Shown here one piece after another: positions 52,888-64,000 of a stretch of DNA of 64,000 nucleotides (its first letter is position 1; every line of letters begins with the position of its first letter). The notes below the pieces were generated by a model. The model ran no database searches. It was not told where the DNA came from and saw only the letters and a list, made by a program, of their open reading frames with translations. Location of the stretch: positions 28,155,001 through 28,219,000 of the forward strand of contig CM065394.1 of the NCBI GenBank assembly GCA_033060915.1. Direction: 5' to 3'. This DNA comes from Euryodendron excelsum (Eukaryota; Streptophyta; Magnoliopsida; Ericales; Pentaphylacaceae). Made by a program: the position numbers and the translations under genes.

Positions 52888-54320
52888 GTGATTGAATAAG
52901 TATTTTTTATTTTAAAATAAAATATTTATTTTAGTAACTTTTAATTAAAAAAATATAATTATCACTTCATTCGTGTAATACTATCGTTACCTTATTTTGA
53001 TAAATTTTTTTTTTATGAGAATACCATTTTTTAATTATGAATTTAGTAACTTTCTGACAAAAACTCTGGCATGAGAATGGATCAACTGATTGCATTTTGG
53101 TCCTTTATAATATTTTTTTCCTGACTAGTTTGACTATCGTAATGAGTTTTGGAATTAGCGGTACATGTAAATCTCGTTTTTTCTTCCGCTTTTGTTTTAT
53201 TAGGTAGCTCGACCAATGAAAATGACAACTCAAGACGAGAAGCTAGAACTACTTTTCGGCAAAATTTACTCGCAAAATTGACTCTCAATTTTCCCTTCTA
53301 GCTAAATTTAGTATCACTTTTTATCAAATGTTCCACTGTTCTACATCAACCATCAGTTACTTTGTATTACTACTAACTTTTTACTTCCCATATCTGAACC
53401 TAGCATGCATGCCACGGAAAAGTAACGCAACAACGGCATTTTGCGTGAGAAAATATTTCGTAAAATAGCTAATAGCAAGAAAATATAAGCTTATAAGCTT
53501 CGTTAATTATTATTGGGTTGAAAACTCTCAACCATATGCGATATACCTATCTGAAATAAATATTAAAAAAAAAAGAGAAAAGGGAGAAACAAATAAATGA
53601 ATAAGTAACTAAACCGGATACCAACTATGTATTTAATGTATACGTCAAGGTATAGCTTGTAACGCTGCTCGTACCATTTTATTTCTTGGATGGTAAACTA
53701 TTGTGAAATGAGCATAAAGAAATTGTTAAATTACTTGTTTTGTTAGAGGCGTCATTACCATGCATTTACTTGCTAATATTGTTGAAAAGTAAAAATGAAA
53801 AGAGATAAATATACAAAGCATGTGATGCTGCTAAATATCTTAGTGAGTGTGCTTAATTAACAAATGCACCATTTGACAAAGATGGCACGGGCTAGTAACT
53901 TTGCTCTTACCCTTCTTTTTTAGGGTTATGTTATTACCCACTTTAGAGCTCGTGTCTAATTCAACGCAAGGACACATTTTCGTTCAAAACAGTGGCAGTT
54001 TTTAATGTTGGAATTTGAAAATTTCCGTAGTCGAACCTTTCAGTCTCATTAACAAAACGAAAAAAAAAAAAAAAAAAAATCCAGCCACGAGATTTTTATC
54101 ACGACAGAATAAAGACCGTCATGTATTATTGCATGTGTCATTACGCTTGCAATTATTGCATGAAGAGTTATCATGATACTGAAGAGCACATTCAATGCTT
54201 TTGTTTATGTTTGTATGGAGTTGACAACATGACCAATCTATGAGAGCGAGAGAAAGAGATTGATTACACACTTGAAACTAATTCAGAAGCAAATGTTCTT
54301 TATTACGGCTTCAGTGAGTA

Positions 54321-54547
54321 GGGTTGTCAATTTTTATTTTTAATTGTGTATTTTTATTATTTATTATTTATTATATTTATTATAATTTGATAACAGATAT
54401 TTATAAATTATTGTTGTGCTTATTTTAATATTTTTTATTTTTATTTTTAAATTTCGTGAATAAATAAAACTAAAAATTATTAAACAATTATTATTTTTTA
54501 AAATTTAAAAAAAACACAAAAACAAAAAATGTTAGCAAACAAGACCA
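54321..54547. mobile_element. Family B MITE, reverse orientation
   Basis: Read on the minus strand, its edge TGGTCTTGTTTGCTAAC and T-run interior match 14051-14319 and 26560-26776. It is inserted in unit 3 of the segmental duplication and is absent from unit 2. Confidence 0.55.
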
Positions 54548-55505
54548 TTTTCTCTATTTTGATTCCTGAATTCCGCCAAAGACGATCAAAAGTTGTTTGA
54601 ATTCTCTGATATTATGCAATAGAACTTGAAACAGACAATCAGCAATTAGAAACCAATTATACTATTATAAACCAAACACTTTTGGTAAAGCCTTCACTTT
54701 AATAAGGCTTTTTTTTTGGTTGATAAAAATGACTCACAACAAAAAGTTTGCTTAGTTTATATTTAACACATGCAAGAGGTGATTATATTAACCCACAACT
54801 AAACTGCTTCTTCACATCTTGTAATCGCACACTACTAAATTAGTAGTAAAAAAAGTAATTAGATGTAGTGTGTGACACACACATAATGCGTACCACTCTT
54901 TTAATTGAAATACATGGTATTCCTGATTCGATATTTTACTATTGAATGCATTACGTATTACTTAAATGCCAATTGAGCACCATCCTAATTAATGTTACTG
55001 ACACCTATGTTGTCCATATAACGCTGGACTAATGGATCATTGCCAATTTAGAAGCTGAAAAAGAAATCTTTGTATAATGTATAGGTTATTTTCCCATGGG
55101 CTAGAGATATAGGTATCTACCTTCAAGTTTTATTTGGGTTAAGGGACCTTCAATTTTTATTTGGGTTAAGTGACCTTCAATTTGTGTATAAAAACAGAAC
55201 TCCAATATCAAATGATGCATGAAGATCTACTTCCCAAAAAAAAAAAAAAGTATGCATGTCAAAGAAAGGGTGTAATTACACGTACCAGGCCAATGACATT
55301 AAGACACAAAAGGAGGATCGAAGTGTAGTTTGGTCCCTTATCTGAACTTTGTCTGCACAGTATTTAAATAGCACCAAGATGCATCAACATGCATCATCTT
55401 GTTGATTAGAGAGAGGGAGAGTTTTGTAACAATGAAAAACTAGTAGGGACTAGGGAGTTTGGTGACCGACGCACAATCTCAAGGTTGTGGCGTAGCGCTT
55501 ACAAG

Positions 55506-55668
55506 AAAAATGCTATTCTTATCGAAAATTTATACAGAAATAATTACTAAAATAATGTGATAATTTGATAATTAAATACTATTATGATAGATATTTTGTT
55601 TTGAAATGAAAGACTATTATTAAGAAGCATTATTTTGTATGAATTTTTTGTTTGTATAGTATTATCCC
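55506..55668. mobile_element. Family A MITE
   Basis: The left edge AAAAATGCTATTCTTATCG and right edge TTTGTATAGTATTATCCC are inverted; the inner arm AAATAATGTGATAAT is conserved. It lies in unit 3 and is missing from unit 2. Confidence 0.65.
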
Positions 55669-55696
55669 ACTTATAATCACCTTTAATTTTTGAGTA

Positions 55697-55858
55697 ACTA
55701 TATAAATAAAAAAATTCATACAAAATTTATCACTAGAGAGCCATTCATTTTAAAACAAAACAACTATCATGATGACTCTTAATTAAAATAACGCCATTAT
55801 CACATTATTTTGATAAGATTTTCTGTAAAATTTTTATGAAATAATAGCATTTTTCTTA
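55697..55858. mobile_element. Family A MITE, reverse neighbour
   Basis: A second copy just 28 bases after the first, in opposite orientation: it ends GAAATAATAGCATTTTTCTT, the complement of the usual left edge, with inner arm ATCACATTATTTTGAT. Confidence 0.65.
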
Positions 55859-56770
55859 ATTTTTTCATGCACCTAGGTGACTAGGTCTGCAGGTTCAGAA
55901 GCTGATCCCAATTGCACAATGAATATTGAGAATACTGACATAAAAAAAAAATTACTGTCATTAAAACAAGAGTTTTATTGTAAAATACAAAAAAAAAAAA
56001 AAAGATTGCTAAATCTGTGGTTATAACGATTCTTTCAACAACCCTCCTCTCGCAATATGAACACCTCGTGAGGGAGGGGTATGTGAATAAAGCTAAAGTA
56101 ACTGTTAGAATAATTCTAATACATAAAATATAAAGAAAATAAGAGAGAAGAATAGCCCTTAAAAAGAGAATATAATTTTTGAATCATAGTGCATTGTGAA
56201 TTGTATATTATCTTGAGAGAGAGCCTCGTATATAAGCCCAAGAGGAACATTAAACAAGAAATAAAAAAAAAAGAAGAGGAAACTATGAATTAATTAAAAT
56301 CTCTTAATAATCTGGTAATGGCTCAACTCAATGCATTTTGATCCCATTTACTATTTTTTTTTTCTCATTAATTTGACTATTGTAATGAGATGAGGATATA
56401 ATGGTACATGTAAATATCTTTTTGTCTTTTTTCCTTTATTACTTGGTTCGACCCATAAAAATGGGAAGCCAAGACGAGAAGCTAGAACTGCTTTTCTGCA
56501 AAAAAGTACATGCAAAAGTTAATTCTCAATTTTTTCTTTTGCCTAAAATTGATGTCACATTTGTCAAATATACTATGGTTTTGTTTAGTCATACATCAAC
56601 CATTTATGTGTTATTTACGTCGAATACTACCTTTGTCCTTCTCATATCTCAACCCAGCAGGACTCGAAAAGTCATGCATGATAATACAGCGTGTTATGTG
56701 TCAATGAAAAACATGTTAAAATCTTCGTCATTAAAAGTATGATTCATTTGTAGGATTGTTTAAAGAAAGA

Positions 56771-56953
56771 AAATTGCTATTCTTTCAGAATTTGTATACA
56801 TAAATCTGTATCAGAATAATGTGACGATGACAGTTTTATAATTAATAGATATCTAGATGAACTTTTTATTTTAAAGTGATAAGCATATAATTTAGCCACA
56901 TAATTCTGGTAATAAATTCTGTATAATTTTTTTGATTGTATAGCATTATTCTT
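56771..56953. mobile_element. Family A MITE
   Basis: Left AAATTGCTATTCTTTCAGAA, inner CAGAATAATGTGACG and AGCCACATAATTCTGG, right TTGTATAGCATTATTCTT. Nearly collinear with 6567-6748. It lies just after unit 3 of the duplication. Confidence 0.7.
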
Positions 56954-59230
56954 AAAGAAAACGTGTTTACAAAGAGTGTAATTTTAAGTGACTAAAATAA
57001 ACCATGGTTTTATTAGTTGATTGTTCTTAATATTTCTTAATTTTGTGGATGGTGAAAGAAAAAATAACCCCCAAGGGTAAATTATAGATATAGTTTCATC
57101 TCATCCCATTATTAACAGTACAATTACAATGCTGCCCCCGTGAATCAGTGGAAAGCGACTTTATAACACCTAGTCAGGGCTTACTGCGATGCTTTAATCC
57201 ATCCACATTAATTTCTACAACTGTCATTGTACAATGAAACTAATCTTCTCCCTCCAGTGATATCTGACTTTTTGCATTTAGCTTTTTTTTGTTTTTTTTT
57301 TTCATATAAGCTAGCTTTTTTTTTTATAAGTTAAGATAAATAGAAAAAATAAAAAATAAAAAAATAGACTTTTTTGTTTATAAATTAAATTTTTTTTGAA
57401 TAAACCCTACCAAATTAGCCCGGCAAAGTTACACTAAGGCCAAGGTATTGAGTTTTCAAAATTCATTTTTAAATTTCTATATATTTTGTGTATTTATAAT
57501 ATAATATAATATATTAACTCCTCTAAATAAGAACTTTTACCTTAACTTTTTAAATTTAAAATTTTTTTTGCCTTTGCGGCTTAGCCCTTGCCCCACAATT
57601 ATCAATAGTATTTTGGCCTGTCTCCATGAATTTGCATGGGATTCCATGTCCACTCGAATCATGTTTGACAACCAGCCTGGCATGTACAGCATTCTATCTT
57701 TTCACCGAGCAGTATGATGATTGTATCCTTCTCAAATCCCACCCAGTTTACTATACTTTATCATGAAAACCGCATTTATTCACTTTTGGTTTTTTTTTGG
57801 CTTTAGATTTCCTTTTCAATTTAGATCATATTTCAGAGGGGTTATATTAAAGAATGGCAAATTTCAAAAGGAATTTTGTCCCATATCAAGAAATGTTTTT
57901 ACAATTTTGATACATTAGAATTGAATAAAAAATTAAAAAAAAGTGACCATTGAATGAGAAACTTCAAAAAAATCTAGGTGGTGTCGGTAAAAAGTAGTTG
58001 CCACAAATGTAATATGCAACTATCACACTTCGATCATATGTTATCATATGTTATGGGTAATGTTATTACATTGAGCAATGATTATGGTCTGTTCTAATCA
58101 ACTATCCTACAATACCAAAGCCATTCCCATTTCAATATCATACTAGATACTGGGAATGTTATTAAATTAGAGTTAATCTGCCATACGCTCGAATTCATCG
58201 CTTTTCTCTCAAGTTCTTGTGCAATCAAAACTGTGCACACATGCACCAACAAATGAGCCAGATCAATTAGGATGAAATGGGGTCAGAGGAGAGAGTATTG
58301 ATAATCCACGGGCGTGTGTAATTAAATTTAAAATCATATATATATATATATATACTGTTTTTAGTACATCAAAACCGAGAAAGCAGAACACATGAATCAC
58401 ACCTTTTTAAAAGAAATTCCTACCATGTTAGCAACAAAAAGGCATTTAACTCGATTAGGTCGAGAGATCTTCTACAATCACCAATTACTTATGCTGATCT
58501 TTGCCATAGAGTTAGCACATTGGTTCCTTCTCTTAAGGTATGCTTGATGCAAATGTTAGAGGAGAAATCTTGAGACTCAATGAGGAAAAATAGTTTAGTT
58601 GTTGAGTAGTATTGAATGCTTGGTAATAATATTTATCATATGATAATACGTAATAAGTGAATACATGAGTAATATAAATTTGTTGTGTAGTAGGGAAAAT
58701 TTTAAAAAAAAATTTCACATGAAAAAATTTGATAAGATGTTTTTTTAAAAATCTCTCTACTACACTATAAATTTATATTACTGATATATTATCATTATTT
58801 AATAGAGATTACCATTAAGTTACTTAACCACTAGATTTTTTTCGATCCATAGAGAAAGTTTTAGACTGAACGTTCTTGGATAAGTCTCACAACAATGGGA
58901 GACTTTGATTCTATTTCTTTCTTATCCATGTCTTTCTACTAAATTGCAAGACCCCTATACACTTCCCAAAGATCCACCTCCAAACTTGCACAATCTTCAA
59001 GTTTTTCATAGTAACCACAGACCCAAATGTCCCTTGCATACGTGCCTTCAAATCCAGCTGGTTGAATTCCCACTTTGAGCTTTCATCTATGTTTAACTCA
59101 AGAAATCCTAGTCTTGGAGCCTTGTGGTCAATGGCTTCAAGAGAACGAAAGTCATTAGTGATTTCACTGGTATACTCTAAGTTTTCATTGATACTTCCCT
59201 GAGCATTTGTTTCAATACCCCCAAAAATCA
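56954..59230. other. Intergenic, one unrecognised minus-strand frame
   Basis: AT-rich, with a (TA)n run near 58337-58355. A 106-codon minus-strand frame at 58911-59231 starts on ATG and has mixed composition (e.g. LGFLELNIDESSKWEFN). It is the least random-looking frame in this region, but I know no family for it and no splice partners are evident; it may be a gene remnant. Confidence 0.3.
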
Positions 59231-59471
59231 TTAAGAATCTGTTTGGTATAATTTTTTTTATAAAAAAAAATAGTTAGCTTAAAAAAAAAAGCTAAGCTGG
59301 AAAAAAAAAAAAACTTTTAGCTTTTTTTTGGGGCTTGTTTTAGCTTAAAAAAGTCAAAAAAAAAAAAAAACAAAAAGCTAAAAGTTAGTGTACCAAATGA
59401 TCTTAAGTTTTTTGGCTTAAAAAAAGCAAAAAGTCAAAAAAAAAAAAAAAAAAACTTAACCAAACACACCC
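59231..59471. mobile_element. hAT-like MITE with poly-A/T interior
   Basis: Left TTAAGAATCTGTTTGGTATA, right AACTTAACCAAACACACCCT; the interior alternates GCTTAAAAAA and AAAAAGCTAA arms. 241 bp, no ORF. Confidence 0.5.
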
Positions 59472-59683
59472 TAAATATCTCTCTTTTCAAATTTGCAAAA
59501 TGGTCACAATAAAGATAATGCTACGAGGCTGCATCGTATTGTTCTTGAAAGCAATTCAACCCACGTGGTATCTTTTATTTCGTTGACAAATAAGGAGCCG
59601 TAGGATATTCAAGTTTTATTTGGGTAATGATTTGTTATATTAAAATGTTAATTTATATCTTCCATTGAAATGTAATAGATAAT

Positions 59684-59898
59684 GAGGTTGCGTTTGGCAG
59701 CAGTTTTTTCATTGATTTTTTTGATGCTTATAAACAAAAAAGTCAAAAAAATTTAACTTTTTTGTTTTTTTGTTTTTACTTATTTATTTATTTTAATCTA
59801 AACTAAAATAAAAAAACAAAAAAGTTAAAAAAATTTGACTTTTTTACTAGCAACCTTAGAAAAAGTTTGACTTTTAAATTTTACCAAACAGGCACTGA
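59684..59898. mobile_element. Second inverted-repeat element
   Basis: Left GAGGTTGCGTTTGGCAGC, right TTTTACCAAACAGGCACTGA, with arms of AAAAAAGTYAAAAAAATTT. It looks like the same broad class as the preceding element. Confidence 0.5.
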
Positions 59899-61157
59899 GT
59901 ATGTACTTTAAGTCTTTTTAAAATATTTAAAACTTATGATTTATTATTTTGAAGACTTTTAAACTAGTATATTTTGTTATAACGAGATTTTATTTTATTT
60001 ATAGTATATGTATATATATATTTGTACAAATATATAATATTTATAACAACAAATCTAATATAGTACATTAACATATTTTGATAGTAGTACGTACCGTTTT
60101 AATAACAAAACAAAAATAGCACGGTAATCGATGAAAAATTAACAACTATGTTTCATTATTAATGACCTCACTAACTTTAGAAAGTGATAACCACGTGAGA
60201 TCCACATAATCTTATCACCATAGATTGATCCACACACTACCAGTCATTTTAAGTAGAGACTTTAGCACTCTTACCTATTACCTACTATCAATTTAGTGTC
60301 TCGCCTGTCTTCTAGCGTGGGGAGTAATTATTGGCTTTCCCAGCCTGGAATACTTTGTTGAAGTTTTCCAATAATGCAATTAAAACGTCTCCTACTCACT
60401 CTATTATGCATAATAAGAGCACAGCCGCTGAAAAGGCATTGCTTTACTCCTAAATAACCGAGTTAGGAGACTATATTTTACCCCTCATTTTTGCTCCACA
60501 ATTCACCCCACTTTTATCAATGTGTGGGTTGAGTTTTGCTACTACCAACAAATGTGCAGTTACTCTAACACATTCATTTATTGTTTTATTTTAAAAAAAT
60601 TCTGATTTGAAATTTTATAGAGTTTGGAAACTATTAATATTAAAAAATTCAGTTTGATATAAAAATTTTCAACAATTTAATCCATCAAACATTTTTAGAA
60701 CTTCTTGAAAGCATTTAGGCCAGGAAATCGTTAATTATACAAGATCATATGACTAGAATCTTTAATAATATTATTTTTGGTATATATGATCTTTACATGG
60801 AAAGACAAATAGTACTCTCACTTCTTCACAAGACATTAATCTTTATAATTAAAAATCTAGACAGTACATCAGTACGTGGGTTATTTATTTATTTATTTTT
60901 TGGTACATCAGAATGGAAAAAGCGAACTAAACAAACACAAAAGAAAGAAAGACATTAGCTTCTGGCTTAGATAGTATCAACCATATTGCCAATGATCAGC
61001 AACCTGTTAATGAAATCTAGACCCTCGAGAATCACTAGTCTATCTCTTTAATCAGCTCGTGAGCTATGACAATAACAAAACCATCCCCTATCAATGTGTG
61101 TTACGTATACATACACCCATCTTAACGTGAATAATGCATGACTAATGCAATGGAAAA
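59899..61157. other. Intergenic, no gene seen
   Basis: Faint repeat family C similarity at about 60000-60120 (ATATAATATTTATAACAA, GTACGTACCG). The rest is AT-rich without a plausible exon. Confidence 0.5.
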
Positions 61158-61372
61158 GGCTATTTTAAAAAAAAATTGTATAGAAAATCACTTCAAAATG
61201 ATGTAGTAGTGTCATTTTCATAATTAAGAACTCACTAAGATGGGTATATTATTTAAAAGTAAATGACTCTTATTCACTCAAAAAGTTTATAATTACTTTT
61301 CAGCCATTCATTTTCACACAAAACATCTATCATGATTACTCTTAATTATAAAAAGAGTAATGCTATACGTAA
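61158..61372. mobile_element. Family A MITE-like, degenerate
   Basis: GGCTATTTTA left and AAGAGTAATGCTATACG right with TCAAAATGATGTAGTAG inside; somewhat longer than other copies and possibly composite. Confidence 0.45.
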
Positions 61373-61450
61373 AATAATTTTTCAATCTATTTTCTTATTC
61401 ACAAAATAGAATGTAGTAAGACTCATGTAGTAAGACTCACTTTAATAACA

Positions 61451-61590
61451 GTAATGCTACATACAATCTCATTTCTCAATCCTGCATGTAAGTTTGTAGG
61501 ACCTACATCAATAAATTCATATGAAATTCATTCATTTGTGTCTGTAAGTGAAAAAAAATATTGAAAATGAGATCACATATAGTATTTGTC
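61451..61590. mobile_element. Small MITE (AATGCTACATACAATCTCATTT ends)
   Basis: Left GTAATGCTACATACAATCTC, right GAGATCACATATAGTATTTGT, imperfectly inverted over about 30 bases; 140 bp. A diverged relative lies at about 6755-6860. Confidence 0.55.
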
Positions 61591-61959
61591 CATCAATAAA
61601 TGCACATGAAACCTACTTATGTCTGTTTTGGGAGTGAGAAAATAAATTAAGAAATTAGTTGATGAAATTTCTTATAATATGTAGTTATATTTTTTAGTTT
61701 TTTTTTCTCATTTTTAGACATAAGTGAATGGGTATCACTTGAATTAACTAATGTGAGTTTTATAACCTTGTGTCTAAGAGTGAGAAAATGAATTGAGAAG
61801 CGGAATTTTATATAACATTATCCTTATAAAAATGTCACTACTAGATTATTTTAGTGAAATATTTGTTCAATTTTTCTTTGAAAAGTAGCATTTTGGATTA
61901 TATATACTGAGGGAGAAGGTGCGCCTAGGGTGAAATATAAGCATTTAGTTCTAAGGATT

Positions 61960-62065
61960 AAGCTAGTGGTCAAAGCTTGAAACTTGAGAGGATGTTTCTT
62001 TCAAGATCTCATATTCAAAACTTTTTACGTGTTATCTACTTGGGGCTATTCTCAGAATTTTTAGT
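61960..62065 (+). mobile_element. Candidate tRNA-derived SINE
   Basis: TTAAGCTAGTGGTCAAAGC (about 61958-61976) fits a polymerase III A box, and ATATTCAAAACTT about 50 bases on is a degenerate B box. A body TGAGAGGATGTTTCTTTCAA lies between. No cloverleaf. Boundaries are estimated. Confidence 0.4.
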
Positions 62066-62264
62066 TAGATAATTATTTAATTTGTGTAAGATAAAATAAT
62101 TATATAAGTCTCAAAATTAGTCGAAGTACCTACAAATTATTATGAGCATCCGGTTAAAAAAGAAAAAAGAAGAAAGAAATACAAGCATTTGGGTAACAAA
62201 CAAAGCTACGTCTGCTCTGTATAAAACAGTTTTACCACATGGTAACGTACTACATCAGTTCTCT

Positions 62265-62474
62265 GTATATATAGTTCTAATATCAGTCTAAAATAATAAA
62301 AAAAATTGTAAAACAATGTAAATCTTTAGTATTGCACATGAAATCCAACCAACCACACACACAAAGATGTTCGGTCCTCTGGGCCATCTTTGTATACTAT
62401 TCACAGCTATATAATCGCCATTGACCATACAAGAGACTTCCAAAAGATCGAAAAACAGTCTAAAACTTCCGACA

Positions 62475-62514
<40 letters not shown>

Positions 62515-62534
62515 AGTTTTAGCTGGCAACAAAA
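62265..62534 (+). promoter_or_regulatory. MYB promoter and CT-rich leader
   Basis: TATATATA at 62265-62272 lies 263 bases before the MYB ATG; CTATATAATC at about 62407 is a second TATA-like site. The leader holds a C run followed by (TC)n at about 62484-62513. No uORF of note. Confidence 0.5.
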
Positions 62535-64000
62535 ATGGAAGGAGAGAAGGGAAACAGAAAAGGGTTGTGGACAGTGGAGGAAGACAGAATTCTCATGGAC
62601 TACATAAGGGAGCATGGAAAAGGAAGGTGGAATCGCGTTGCTAAAATGACAGGTTTGGATATTTTCATCAATGAGTAAATTTTCATCCATTTGGGGCATG
62701 AGGTTATCGGCATTTAGGGTACAAGTTTTGGGTTTTAATTGGTTGTTTTTGTGGATGCGTGGGTATAGGCTTGAAGAGGTGTGGCAAGAGTTGCAGGTTA
62801 AGGTGGATTAATTATCTTAGTCCTAGCATAAAACACGGAAATTTTTCACAGGAGGAAGATGACCTCATCATTCGGCTTCACAATCTCCTTGGAAACAGGT
62901 TGACTTCTCTCTCTAACTTCTATACAAATTGTTATCATCAAGTTTAATATATCCATTTTCCATCATATTCTCGGAAAATTCTCTTAAGAAAAACAATTTG
63001 GTGGAAACCGTATTCAACTCCTTGAAAAATTATTTACATCAACTTTGCAGTAAAACAAACAAACTTTAACTTCAAATTTCAAAATCTGGTACAGCTTTCT
63101 TGATGGAATTATTTTATTCTTCCATAATTTTTATACAGAAAACACTACCAAATGATATGTCGGTAGTATTTTTTGAGTATGAACTAAATAATTGGCGTTT
63201 TTGGTTTGAAATAAAAGGAGTACAACTTGTCATATTATATATTCTGAAAATTATATACAAAAAGTTTGTATAGCATTAGTCCTTCCTGGATGATCTTGGC
63301 ATTTTCATTGTCTTTATGCATAGGTTCTTTCTCTCTTCCTTGTTTTCTTTAGACAGTGTGTCTTTCATATTGGTTGTGTGACTGACATGATGTTATGGCT
63401 CTCACTGTTGTTTTTTCTGTTTTTTTGCTATTCAAATTAACTTTATCCCATATTTCCAATATAAAACCTTTGAATAATTGTACAATGCATTATTGCATCC
63501 CTGTAAAAATAATAGTGTAAGAACATTTTCTTTCCAAAATAGCCCTATTGCACTGACATTGTTGTTTTTCTGTTGAAACAACTGAGTTAGTGGTGCGCTC
63601 TTATTTTCAAGGTGGTCTTTAATTGCGGGGCGAGTGCCCGGACGGACTGACAACCAAGTAAAGAACCATTGGAACACTCATTTGAGCAAAAAGCTCGGGT
63701 TCAAGAAGGGGAGAACAAAAATTAGAACTTCTTCACCAACACTCCCTATCAAAGTAGCAGAGAATGTTAGTGTTCCTATGGATTTATGTTTGAAGCCACC
63801 CTCTGACAGTAATGTTGGAGTAGAAGGCCAAAAGGTCGTCGAAGATGGCTCCCAAAGCAGACTTGGGTTCTTCGAAGTGGAAGAGCCGATGGCGAATGAG
63901 GGTTGTGAAAGCCCTTTTTGGTTTTCTAGTGACGATCTCAATTTAAACACTCCTAGTTTAATGGAACTCTTGGACCAGTATTCTCTTGATTTTGTTTGGC
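62535..64000 (+). CDS. R2R3-MYB transcription factor, bHLH-interacting (3' end outside window)
   Basis: Exons 62535-62652, 62769-62898 and 63612-64000 (open at the edge) give at least 212 residues, with the two introns at the positions usual for R2R3-MYBs. R2 (about 9-60) has tryptophans W12, W32, W52. R3 (about 61-111) has F65, W84, W103. The bHLH-contact signature DLxxRxxxLxxxxxxLxxxR is present at 71-90, so the protein should join a bHLH/WD40 complex. The linker [16 protein letters not shown] and HLSKKLGF resemble WER/GL1-type subgroup 15 proteins. The tail has SPFWFSS and a leucine/acidic segment near the edge, a likely activation region. Subgroup 15 controls hair or trichome fate and relatives control flavonoids; the exact role is inferred. 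The start ATG directly precedes the MYB block. Confidence 0.92.
63113..63283. mobile_element. Family A MITE in MYB intron 2, degenerate
   Basis: TATTCTTCCATAATTTTTA on the left and AAGTTTGTATAGCATTAGTC on the right match the family edges; the interior is diverged. It lies inside the 713-bp intron between exons 2 and 3. Confidence 0.45.

Larger units (their letters stand above)
50440..56745 (+). repeat. Three-copy segmental duplication, non-coding
   Basis: The same ordered landmarks recur. Unit 1 is about 50440-51095, unit 2 about 51490-53480, unit 3 about 53740-56745. Landmarks: ATCACTGAGCTAA (units 1, 2); CATTTTCRTT then GCAGTTTTTA (1, 3); CCAATCTATGAGAG (50708, 52090, 54232); CAGAAGCAAAT (50762, 52126, 54284); AGCTGAAAAAG (50882, 52347, 55051); GTGTAGTTTGGT-CCTTATCTGAA (52457, 55323); GGCGTAGCGCTTAC (52633, 55489); AAGACGAGAAGCTAGAACT (53232, 56470). 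Unit 3 is longer because of MITEs. No intact ORF is shared. The arrangement suggests duplicated promoter/leader DNA of a lost gene or a non-coding transcript. Confidence 0.75.

Overview
The window is nuclear DNA of a flowering plant, most likely a eudicot. It is AT-rich, its genes carry GT-AG introns, and intergenic space is filled with small inverted-repeat transposons (MITEs), solo LTRs, SINE-like units and microsatellites. Every recognisable protein has a close land-plant counterpart. I cannot name the species. No prokaryotic operon, CRISPR array or phage is present.

Layout. 1-3960: 3' half of a SIS3-type RING-H2 ubiquitin ligase gene (+). 5355-6444: complete three-exon CASP-like (subfamily 4) membrane protein gene (+), with a GC-AG second intron. 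6445-17000: gene-free, repeat-rich. 17571-23628: complete three-exon group-C Raf-like (HT1-like) kinase gene (+), with a long leader holding upstream ORFs and a 104-nt C tract in intron 2. 24170-24249: tRNA-Leu(TAG). 25149-26101: solo LTR. 26100-31400: degenerate repeats. 32233-34590: kinesin-light-chain-related TPR gene, KLCR2 type (+), with a leader intron. 34600-40300: gene-free, AT-rich, MITEs. 40367-47467: nine-exon RRP40 exosome subunit gene (+), with a sense-oriented solo LTR in intron 5. 47500-62500: gene-poor, including a three-copy non-coding segmental duplication (about 50.4-56.75 kb). 62535-64000: 5' part of a bHLH-interacting R2R3-MYB gene (+), running off the window.

The genes do not form a pathway. 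They cover ubiquitination (SIS3), membrane scaffolding (CASPL), stomatal/stress-type signalling (Raf-like kinase), cortical microtubule/cellulose synthase coupling (KLCR2), RNA 3'-end processing (RRP40) and epidermal or flavonoid-type transcription control (MYB). All six protein genes and the tRNA lie on the + strand. Exon boundaries were set by hand from reading-frame continuity, splice dinucleotides and remembered family sequences, and not by transcript evidence. The most unusual material is non-coding: the three-copy duplication, a MITE family with at least eight copies, a solo LTR with perfect target-site duplication inside an essential gene, and the 104-base C homopolymer. I found no convincing undescribed biochemical system.
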